Below, one piece after another: positions 55,491 through 64,000 of a DNA stretch of 64,000 bases. The number at the start of each line of letters is the position of its first letter. Within the stretch, counting starts at the first letter, position 1. The notes below the pieces were generated by a model that saw nothing but the letters and a program-made list of their open reading frames with translations, made no database searches and had not been told where the DNA came from. The stretch comes from Lumbricus rubellus (lineage: Eukaryota; Annelida; Clitellata; Crassiclitellata; Lumbricidae): contig OX243826.1 in assembly GCA_945859605.1 (NCBI GenBank), forward strand, positions 1,685,782 through 1,749,781, in the 5' to 3' direction. A program made the position numbers and the translations under genes.

Positions 55491-57006
55491 CAGAGGTTCT
55501 CAACCGGTGTGTCGCGACACACTAGTGTGTCGCGATGCGACCGAAGGTGTGTCGCGTAAAAGTGGTGTGTCGCTGGTGTGTCGCGAAGAATTGGTGTGTC
55601 GCGAATTCTCACAGCATCGTTCGTGTATTCTTGCATTACACTTGTTCACTTTTGCATTTTGGCAGGCGTAGGCTGGGAGAATATAATACTTCAGCGGCGC
55701 CGCCAGGATTTTTTTTCTGTACGCACAATACACTACGATTTTTTTCTGTAGGCTACCGTATACGCACAATACAACTTGCACAAAATAATATGAAGCGAAC
55801 AGCGATCGATACGAGCTTATATATTATATATAGGCTATGTATGTATAATGTATATATCGTATATGCCTAATGGCGATTATGGGGTATCACCAGCATAAGC
55901 TTTTTGCTCCATTTTGGGTATACGCATAGAGGTAATTTTGGATGTTAAAAGTGATCACGCTATTTTTTTTTTATCCTTTTCGCGCTGTAGCCTACGCACT
56001 TGCGTAAGTGCGTACGCCTAACGGCGCCCCTGTAATACTTATTCGTTTAACTTCATTTATCTATGCCATTTGATCGCAATCGGGAGCAGCCACACCGTTT
56101 GCCTTATAAGCCCAAATGCACTCCCTTTGTAGGCCTAAATGGCATAGACTACAATCATGTACAATAGGCATATAAGACGTCAGCGAGCGCACCGATTACA
56201 ATTTCACCCAATGCTGTAGGCTAACCTTCAAAAAATTAATAGTGAGGAAAATTATCATGAAAAAACAAAAAAATTGCGATTCTAAAATTGATAAGGCGGA
56301 AGGGTTGTTTGCGTATTCAGAGAATGACAATTTACAATATAAGGAAGGTGCACAAGGTCCAGGGACCCAGAAGTTCCACAGGCCATTTAAAAAAAATTAC
56401 TGTAGTCCTTCGCTTTCCAGTTTCCATCCTACAATTATTCGACGTTTTGAAGGTCGTTTAGTTTCGGTAGTGTTCAGCTACCTTTATCCATGTTTTCCTG
56501 TTTTGTCTTGAGCTATCAAAGCTAGTGGTTTGGACTATGGGCAATTTATGCTTTTTAAAATCTGAAACTCATATAATTCTTATATGGCTATTTTCATTCG
56601 TTAGTCTCAGTTGTAGGTAGAGCGTAGGCCATTATACGTGTTGTACTCACAAAGCCTGTGGATCCTCATCTAACTATGATCCAAGGAAAATCCTGAATCA
56701 AAAATCTCATTAGGGCCTAGGCCTAACTGTTAGGCTAATAATTAATGAAGAGTCATAAAACGTCGTAGAATCGTAAATTTATATTAGTAAAATTTTGAAT
56801 GTTAGAATAATTAGAAAACAGAAAGCATTCAGTGTTAACATTCATTAATTAAAATTTGTAGAAATTTCAAATATAGGCCTATAGGCTAAGCTGGCTTAGG
56901 CCTAAGTTATTTTTTAACGATATTCACATGTCGATTGCATGGTGTGTCGCGAAATTTGGTTGCACGTTTAGGTGTGTCGCGCGCGAAAAAAGGTTGAGAA
57001 CCTCTG
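55491..57006 (+). mobile_element. hAT element, non-autonomous, 1.52 kb
   Basis: Perfect 15-bp TIR CAGAGGTTCTCAACC/GGTTGAGAACCTCTG and a perfect 8-bp TSD 'gtctaagt' (55483-55490, 57007-57014). These are hAT hallmarks, and the TIR is of the Charlie-like type. Subterminal 'gtgtgtcgcg' repeats occur at both ends. A short frame at 56242-56511 (MKKQKNCDSKIDKAEG...) may be a remnant of a transposase N-terminus, but no catalytic region remains. Confidence 0.9.
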
Positions 57007-57680
57007 GTCTAAGTGGTTTGTGGCAAAGGAACACGGGCTACCGAACGTTTCGGCTTCTATGTAAAATTGTAATTGCGTGACACGTTGCTGTAGGCCTAGA
57101 AACCCGTTGGTTTGATTTTAAACTACTCGTCCTGGGGGGAGGGGTTAAACGTTGCCTCATGCGACATATTGAAGATCTTAAAACCGTTTTCAAGCGAAAC
57201 GAATTTATACCAGCGCAAGACAATAATTGTTAGTAGTCTGTAGCGTCTTGCAGCCATTGGCCACCGTCTTCCCACTTCAGCGTCCTGCGCTCTCGCATAT
57301 CGAGACCTACTTGGCCTGCCTAGTTTTGGCATACATCTAGGTCCTTCTTGACTTGACTTATAGCTTTGGCAATGCTCCAGGCTGAAACCTCCAGCACGCG
57401 ACAGCTCTAATAATTATTTATGGAAGTACTTTTTGTCTTCCCCGTTGTGTGCACAGGCCGACCCATCTTCCGGAAGTTGTTCCGCATCATTATGCTGCAG
57501 GTCTCTCCCTCTGTAGCAATATCCTGCAGGACATACATTAATGATCACTGCCAGTTTTAATTTTTAAAATAGCTTCAGTCGCTAACAAGAGAGCCTCGAT
57601 CAAATAATTATCAGGTTCTTATTATTGAGACATTATTTTTTCATTTTATAATATGTTTTCGTTGTTTTCATTTGCGGTAG

Positions 57681-58753
57681 GCCGCATCAGTCCGACCTCA
57701 ATGTTTCATTCAATAGGCTGCAAGCCTTATATCCATAGTGTGACAAAGCTAAATGACCTCATCTACATAATATGCAACGATTGGCATCGTGCATTGTCTG
57801 TAAGAGCCCACGATGACAGCACTCCGTACGACCTGCTAATGGTGACGTTTGCGGATGAGATTAAATATCCCGTGCAAATGATTGGCATTGAAAGCACGAA
57901 CAGTTTGTACGTTAATGATAGAGGTTGCAACTGCATCTGGAGGATAGGCATTGTCAGCAATAAAGTTGACAAATGGTTGTCGAAACTAAGGCCTTGGAGC
58001 TATTTGTCAGCATCAAGTGAAAGTCATCTTCAGGTTATAAGCGAGTTTAGAGACCAGGTGCATTTCGAGGTTTACGACCAAGATGCGAAACTTGTAAGAA
58101 AGGTTTCACTACCAAACGACTTCAGAGGTCCACACCATGCCATCCAGAAACCAAATGGAGACTTCATCGTCAGCCACAGCTTAAAGGAGTACAATGACAT
58201 TTGTGTAAGTTTCCTAAGCGCTGATGGGAAAATTATCACTCAGTTTAAGCTAAAGGAAATGGCTGACTTTGAGAATGTGCAAGTGTCTTTCGGTATATAT
58301 AGAGGTATGATAAATGATTTTGCGATTGGAGTGTCTAGTGGGAACGTATATTTAGCTGACGAGGGCAATGAAAGGTGGGAACTAATTGGCCATAGGGTCA
58401 GCAGCAGCACCAGCTCAGATGTTGACGTTGTCTTTAGAACTGTCGAAGGTTTCACAAACGCTTATTGTCATATCCACCGTCCGATTCCTCCCGGAGAAAG
58501 ACGATTTCCGCAGTTCGTGCAGTTGTTTTGGGATTCGGAGAATAACGATCTGTTTGCTGTTGAAAATGGCTTTGGGAATTTATATAAATTCGAAACGAAG
58601 AGTCTAAAGTGGAGTAAATTTGGTCGATTATTGTCTATGTGGAACTACGGTATCCATTACGACACACAGAAAAAGCAGATGGTTCATTACAATGGAGTAG
58701 AGGTTGAAATTGTGGCAATGAACAAAATAATAGGGCCTACTGATCCCCAATGA
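57681..58753 (+). CDS. MP7 exon 3, secreted beta-propeller domain (no stalk)
   Basis: Acceptor 'tttgcggtag' at 57679-57680. With G from exon 1 the exon starts GRISPTSMFHSIGCKPYIHS and encodes 357 codons including the stop. Motifs: LIYIICND, NSLYVNDRGCNCIWRIG, FEVYDQDAKLVRKVSLPNDF, AIQKPNGDFIVSHSLKEYND, LYKFETKSLKWSKFGRL and HYDTQKKQMV. The C-terminus is extended beyond the usual end (MNKIIGPTDPQ), across 'taatagggcctac'. Exon 1 plus exon 3 gives a 378-residue secreted propeller without the mucin stalk, in frame because the skipped exon is phase-symmetric. No lesions seen. Confidence 0.82.
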
Positions 58754-59007
58754 CTAGCCTAAGTCTTATTATCTGCGCACGATAATAAGTATTTTACCAA
58801 TGGACACCACATTTTATTTTAGTTTTTGTAGCAAAATACATGTAAGTCTCACATTTTAGTCTTTTATAATTTATAGTCCTGTTACTCCTGTATTTTGCAT
58901 TAGGCTATATTTTGCATTGTTTTAATCTGTTACTTTGTCTTATATTTTTGACTCGTGTTGTTTCTGTACATTTCTGCCCTTTAATTCTCATACTTTTGTT
59001 TCATAAT
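58754..59007. other. 3' flank of MP7
   Basis: AT-rich, probably 3' UTR and spacer. No canonical AATAAA close to the stop. Confidence 0.4.
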
Positions 59008-60002
59008 CAGTGCCGGCGCTAGCACCCCCACGCCCCTCATTTGGGGGGGGGCGAGTTTGAAGGGGCCCCAGGGGCCCCCCAAATTTAGCTGGTCATCATG
59101 CCTATTTGCGGCTGATTATTTCTTAAACCGGCGCATTTATTTGAGGCTCCAGATCTGGTCTGGTGCATGCCTCAACTAACCATAATTATGGCACTGCCAT
59201 AGCAGACCTAATGCAAACATCATACCGGCCATACTGATTTTGGGCGTAAGTAAAGCCATTTTAAACTAGATGTAACTCAGGCAGTTTCGTCCACTTTCTC
59301 AAACACAACATGTATAAATTGTAACTTATTATAATTGCTAATTGGATGAGGCTCCAAAAATAAAACCTGCGTGAGGCCCAAACATTAGACCCTGTGTAGG
59401 GTTCCAGATGTCCATGGTACGTGTCTGATCTCAAGTATGCAAGGGGCCTCAAATGTAGCTGGTAATTATACCTTTCATGACGGTTCACTCCTTAAACCAC
59501 GCACCGAATTATGTTTTAACGCAAAGCGTATACAAACTAATATTACGCAACCAAAGGAGAGACTTGGGGGTGTGGACAGAGGCATGGCCCCACAAATTGT
59601 GGTTGGGACGGAGTCCTTGTATCCCCAATATATCAGAAATATTTCATAAGTATCATCCACTGTCCATCAATAATAATCAATTTTTTAAGATGACAGCCTA
59701 TAAATGCTATAATTAAAGTTGGCAAATCGGACAAATGGAGAGGGGACACTCTGAAGTCCTAAACCACGACTAACAGCATTAAAAATTGAGCAATTTTGTA
59801 AAGATGACAGCTTAAAATTCTACAATTACAGCATGGAAATTTTAAAAATTCCACAATTGGGAGGGGACATTTATTGAAGTCTTACACTATGTCTTTCAGG
59901 CTTTCAGCACTTGTATTATGAGAAATTTTGCTGAGATGACAGCTCAATGTATGGGGGCCTCAAGTTTTATTTGGGGGGCCCGGTATCCTAGCGCCGGCAC
60001 TG
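59008..60002. mobile_element. hAT-like element, 995 bp
   Basis: Perfect 15-bp TIR CAGTGCCGGCGCTAG/CTAGCGCCGGCACTG and a perfect 8-bp TSD 'ttcataat' (59000-59007, 60003-60010). The interior has G/C-homopolymer subterminal runs and repeats such as 'aagatgacagc'. No transposase seen. Confidence 0.9.
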
Positions 60003-60010
60003 TTCATAAT

Positions 60011-60621
60011 ATAACTTTGCTGTAAAATTATTTGGTCTTTGGAAAGAAACACGTAGAAATAAACTCTCATCCGTGAAGGTAGCATTTTACTGCAAGCCAT
60101 TGCATTTTCAAATCTCCTTATTGATGACGAAGAGATCCTTAAAAAATTAAAATTAGCAAAGTGAAATGAAATAAAATTATTGTCAACTACACATTTGCAT
60201 CAGCAGATCGTTGAACGACAACCCAACCCGAAAACTCCATGGAATTTGCTGTAAAAAAATTGTGCAGGTCACTTTTTTAACATTGGTGTTCAAGCATTCC
60301 GAGACTTCTCTTGATGTCCTCATTTCTTTAGAGACCACGAACAAAGTGCTATGTGAAAGAAACATCTACAACGAACATGGACGCCTTATTGCACTCAGTT
60401 ATTGATGGCACTGTAGTGTAGGCCTATAACGGTGGAATTAACTGTTTAAGACTTGAATGACAATTTATATTGTTTTGCGTGCCAGATGCCAATGTTTGAA
60501 TCACTGTTACGGTCCGACGCCAAGGAGAGGGGAGAGTGGTCAAAAAAGGAAAGTTTCATGTTGCCGCTTGATGGATCTCTAATTTTTGTGATCTGTTCCA
60601 GTGCTTTACAGATGTCGAGGG
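60011..60621. other. unassigned sequence
   Basis: No gene or repeat recognised. Confidence 0.5.
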
Positions 60622-60946
60622 CAGGGGCGGATCCAGAGGGGCAATCCGGCCATGCCCCCCCCATTTAAAACTGCCATGGGACGTGGCCCCATTCGGTTTG
60701 AAATTAGCAATATGAGTAGGGTGTCATGGCATATCCCCCCCCCCCATTAAGAAATTTGCATTTCGGCTGGAGGACTAAAAAAGTCATCAAGTTTTTGGCG
60801 GATAACAAGGTACTTTTCCATCAGCCAAAGACCAATGACTAAAAAAGGTCATCAACTCTTTTGGGCGACCAATGACGATTTTTTCCTCTGTCCTAAGATT
60901 AAAGATTTTGCCCCCCCCCCTTCGAACAGTTCTGGATCCGCCACTG
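60622..60946. mobile_element. hAT-like MITE
   Basis: Ends CAGGGGCGGATCCAG and CTGGATCCGCCACTG are inverted with one mismatch. The interior contains 'ccccccccc' runs. No clear TSD, so the insertion is old or the flank has changed. Confidence 0.6.
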
Positions 60947-60949
60947 GAT

Positions 60950-61135
60950 TCAGTGCCTTGGATAGGCCTACGGAGGTTCTAGGTTCGAATTCACCTCAAG
61001 TCGCTGCGTAGAGACCTCGAGCAAGTCTTCACCTCTATTGCTCGTGCGCTTTCGCGTGAAACTCCGAGAGTGACCGCGCTGAAGTCGGGAACGCTTCTGA
61101 GTAGTAGGCCTAGTTTAAAGGGGTGCTATTGCAAA
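60950..61135 (+). mobile_element. tRNA-derived SINE
   Basis: 'gaggttctaggttcgaattc' (B box), 'gcaagtcttcacctctattg', 'gctcgtgcgctttcgcgtga' and 'gggaacgcttctgagtagta'. Truncated at its 5' end. Confidence 0.75.
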
Positions 61136-62347
61136 TGCGTGAAGTAAAAAAACTTCTAACCCCCTCTAAGACAGGCAGAGAGCTAGCTGTGATGCCAAAA
61201 GATTTCCTTCACTCATTAATAATTATTCCATGGTCTTATATAGCGCCCGAAATTAGACTTACTATCTATAGGTTGTGCTCCCAGCACAAAACAACTAAAG
61301 AATCTTTTTTAGATATTATTTTTATTAAACAAACTGAAGCGTCAGGTCATAAACAAAGAGGTTGTAACCACAATAATAATTATTAAATCATGCAACATTA
61401 CGTGCCCTTATTTACACACCTTTACAACAAATTAAAACATTGCTATATAAAGGGTAATATCTATCCCATGTTCATAATGCCTAGTAGCTCATAAGACTGC
61501 GTTATGACTTATAGGCTACTACGTATTATCACTTTTGACGAATGATCACGAATCGCTACCTGGAAAGGCGCTATAAAAATAAATAATTACATTATTAACT
61601 TCAATTCCATTCGATCGTGATAATGCATAGAAGAGTGATTCTGAAATTGTGATAGGCCTAACGCTAACATGCTAACTTGTAAACTTAGTCAAAATAATGA
61701 GCATGCTATATCATGAAAATGGAATCATGTTAAACTTAAATTATAATCATGCTAAATCATCATGAAATAATTATGTTGAGTAGGCTAAGCTTATTGCCCA
61801 GCGAAATCATCACGCTTGACAATGGACATGATCATGTCGAATGATAACATAATTATATGGGTTAGACATAATCGCGCCAAATCATCAAAAACCTTCAATC
61901 GGGAAATATGGTCTCCCTGTTACATTGCGCTTAATTCCCAGAGGTCACTCCGCTCTGTTCCTTAATCCCTTTAGCGGCTGACCGGCACATAATCGTAGGC
62001 CTATAGAAAATTGACGATTATAATAGGGGATGCCGGTAAAGGGGTTAAGAACCTAAAAGCTGTTTTATTTAGCCGTGGTTGGGCCGGGAGCGCTTCTGAG
62101 TAGCCTACCTTGAAGAGGCGCTATATAAATTTCAGAAATAATCAAAATAAATAAATAAATAATATTATCATGTCAAAACTTAATAAGATTGCAATGTTGA
62201 ACATGATCTTCGTGGTGGTGTTATTATGAAGACTCGAAAGAATCGGAAGTTAGCCTATACGTGAAAATTTCTTAAGCGCATTTCTTAAGCCAAGTTTTAC
62301 TCGATCAATAAATTTTATTCAAACATAGTCGATGCGACGCAAGCAAA
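61136..62347. other. unassigned sequence with SINE tails
   Basis: No gene. SINE 3'-tail fragments at about 61237-61280 (-), 61555-61590 (+) and 62080-62160 (+, 'aagaggcgctatataaattt'). Confidence 0.5.
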
Positions 62348-62761
62348 CATGGGCGGAGACATAGGGAGTGGCCCCGTGGGGCAGGAGGGACGGTCCCCTC
62401 AATGAATGTGTTGGGGGACGGCCCATGCACCCCCTTCCCCAATCGTTGAGTGTAAGGACATGGGCACTTCATGAACACACACTGCACACAGTGGCGAATA
62501 AATGACTTTTTAAAAGTCATCAACTTTTTGGCAGGGAAATTTTTTTATTTTTCCTGGAGATTTTGGCCAGATGACTAAAAAGTCATCAATTTTTTTTTCT
62601 GTTTGGTCAGGGAAAATGAGTGTTTTCGGCCAGACATTTAGGTCGGCAAAAGGGGAAAATGTCGGAGGCTCGGCCAATAGTCCGCCCAAAATCTCGCGTC
62701 CTTCCTTCGGTGCCACTCGTTCATCCCCCCCTGCTAGTCTCTGCCCAAGTCTCCGCCCATG
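62348..62761. mobile_element. hAT-like MITE with CATGGGCGGAGAC ends
   Basis: 414 bp with ends CATGGGCGGAGAC.../...GTCTCCGCCCATG and flanks 'caagcaaa'/'caagcgaa' (8-bp TSD, one mismatch). Homologous to the outer layer of the nested element at 54245-55240. Confidence 0.8.
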
Positions 62762-63540
62762 CAAGCGAATCCACTTTTCCCCACCTTCTGAATGGATCAT
62801 ACCAGTTAGTTGAAGATAAGTAAATTAATAAGTAGCCTAGATAGAACAGACAAAACAGTATTAAACAGTAAGCAAGAAACAGACGAGAAAACGCTGACGC
62901 TGCCATACTGTGGAAGTGCCAGCCCAAAATATGAAGAAGGAGGAGGGCGATTTTAATGATCCCTGCATCGACTTCGTAGGGAAATTAATTTGAAATTGCC
63001 TCACAACTGAAACGACTTGCATCTCAAGATTATTACGTCTGTGTCGTGCAGCGGGTGTTATGAGCTGCTGTGTGCACGAGAAAATTCAAAACAAGACTTC
63101 AATAACCGATTGCATCGCCTCTTCTAACGTCTCTTCGTAGCGAAATAATATTATTTTGTACCATGGACGGCATTTCCTTCGCTCACTTTTACGCTCTCCA
63201 GAAGTCTTTGATATTTTACAACTGTTTACAACATTGAAAGACAGGCGAATAGATTGTTTTTAAGCCTATAGATACGGCAGGTGTTTTTGAGTCAAGCACG
63301 ATAACGCAGATCTTGAATGGCATTCGAATCAATCACGACGTGCACGGTGAATTCTTGTAATAAAATAATCTAATAAGATGCAGTTTTCCAGTTCAATTAA
63401 ACCGTTCGACGCAGTGGCGGCGCCAGACACTTCTTGTAGCCAGGGCATAGCCAGGGCAGTCACAGAAATAACCAGGGCAGAGGTCGAGTCGCGTGCTCGG
63501 TACTATGGGCTTACATAAGCTTATAATTTGGCGCCATCGT
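62762..63540. other. unassigned sequence
   Basis: No gene seen. 'cagtggcggcgccagac' at about 63413 resembles a hAT terminus but no partner end lies in the window. Confidence 0.5.
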
Positions 63541-63766
63541 CAGGGCCTGATTAAGACATGTTCAACATGTTCGGCCGAACAGGGGCCCACACTTTTGGGG
63601 GGTCCACACTTTAGGGGCCCACACATGCGATTTTTTTAAAGGAAACAATCGGCATATTCTACCGAAATTTCGACCAAACGACTGAAAAAATGTCATAAAT
63701 TTTTTCGCCGAAGATCCCCCAACAAATTTTCAGAACAGGGTCCCCACATTTCTTAATCCGGCTCTG
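63541..63766. mobile_element. hAT-like MITE, 226 bp
   Basis: Ends CAGGGCCTGATTAAGA and TCTTAATCCGGCTCTG are nearly inverse. Flanks 'gccatcgt'/'gctaccgt' match in 6 of 8 positions. Confidence 0.65.
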
Positions 63767-63774
63767 GCTACCGT

Positions 63775-64000
63775 CATCATCAATATCATTGGGCTCAATG
63801 CCCGTAAGAATCCGACGCCACTCTGTCTGAGTCTGTCTCGCGTCATGCTGCCCAGCCTCAACCGGTCCGGTCAGCAGATCTGCTCCATACCATAAACATC
63901 TTGGAGCAGCTGGACCACCTTGTCTGATTGAAGAGAATATTGGGAGAGAGGCGTGAAGGACATCCTGGGACAATGCCTGCATGTGTCCCATGCTCTCCCC
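63775..64000 (-). repeat. dispersed repeat Q, copy 2
   Basis: Close match to 41690-41890 and running off the window edge. The minus-strand frame across it has no recognisable domain. Confidence 0.65.

Larger units (their letters stand above)
54145..57680 (+). other. MP7 intron (no stalk exon found)
   Basis: I found no Ser/Thr-rich exon with the QE...C..T.C opening in this 3.5 kb. It is mostly nested transposons (54245-55240, 55491-57006) and a piece of repeat R (55250-55400). Direct splicing of exon 1 to exon 3 keeps the frame. Confidence 0.6.

Noticed and set aside
63659..63991. 110-codon minus-strand frame
   Set aside because: Spans a MITE end and dispersed repeat Q; the other copy (41690-41890) does not keep the frame.

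Overview
The window is animal nuclear DNA: AT-rich, intron-bearing genes with GT-AG introns, tRNA-derived SINEs, LINE 3' fragments and many TIR transposons. A marine deuterostome invertebrate, probably an echinoderm, is the best guess. This rests on the repeat style (foldback elements with tandem-repeat arms, SINEs ending in 'agaggcgc'/'gcgctatata' motifs) and on the expanded secreted beta-propeller family. It is an inference, not a species call.

The backbone is a same-strand (+) tandem array of one gene family, here labelled MP1 to MP7 (mucin-propeller; working labels only). The complete plan has three coding exons joined by phase-1 introns. Exon 1 (64 nt) is a signal peptide. Exon 2 (about 400-426 nt) is a Ser/Thr-rich mucin-like stalk, usually opening with a two-cysteine motif. 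Exon 3 (about 1.0-1.1 kb) is a beta-propeller resembling NHL/YWTD-type six-bladed domains, with an invariant C-x-C pair. Exon sums are divisible by three in every complete model: MP2 498 aa, MP4 512 aa, MP6 503 aa, and MP7 378 aa without a stalk exon.

Layout: MP1 (531-3590; exon 1 lies off the left edge), MP2 (7284-10276), MP3 (13064-15925; pseudogene with two frameshifts and a nonsense codon), MP4 (18922-34014; an 11.4-kb intron 2 holding a 7-kb transposon), an orphan exon 1 with a 1-nt insertion (36540-36604), MP5 (39246-44691; a deletion fuses exon 1 into exon 2 out of frame, exon 3 is intact), MP6 (48767-51511) and MP7 (54081-58753; stalk exon not found). From 58.8 to 64 kb I see only repeats and unassigned sequence.

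The introns and spacers record the history of the array. MP1/MP2 share a SINE at the same downstream position, and MP4/MP5 share the same LINE fragment in intron 2, so these are segmental duplications. Many DNA transposons can be delimited exactly by target-site duplications: hAT-like elements with 8-bp TSDs, a Mutator-like element with a 9-bp TSD, and mariner-like elements. The most unusual signals are (a) a 7.06-kb palindromic element (24132-31195) bounded by hAT-like ends and a perfect 8-bp TSD, and (b) about fifty copies of the palindrome TAGGCCTA plus many TAGGCTA/TAGCCTA. Comparison of paralogues shows that several of these arose by insertion of 5-6 nt at a TA, as expected for excision scars of TA-targeting transposons.

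The function of the MP family is unknown. The architecture predicts secreted, heavily O-glycosylated propeller proteins, and the birth-and-death pattern fits a fast-evolving recognition or adhesion family. That last point is inference.
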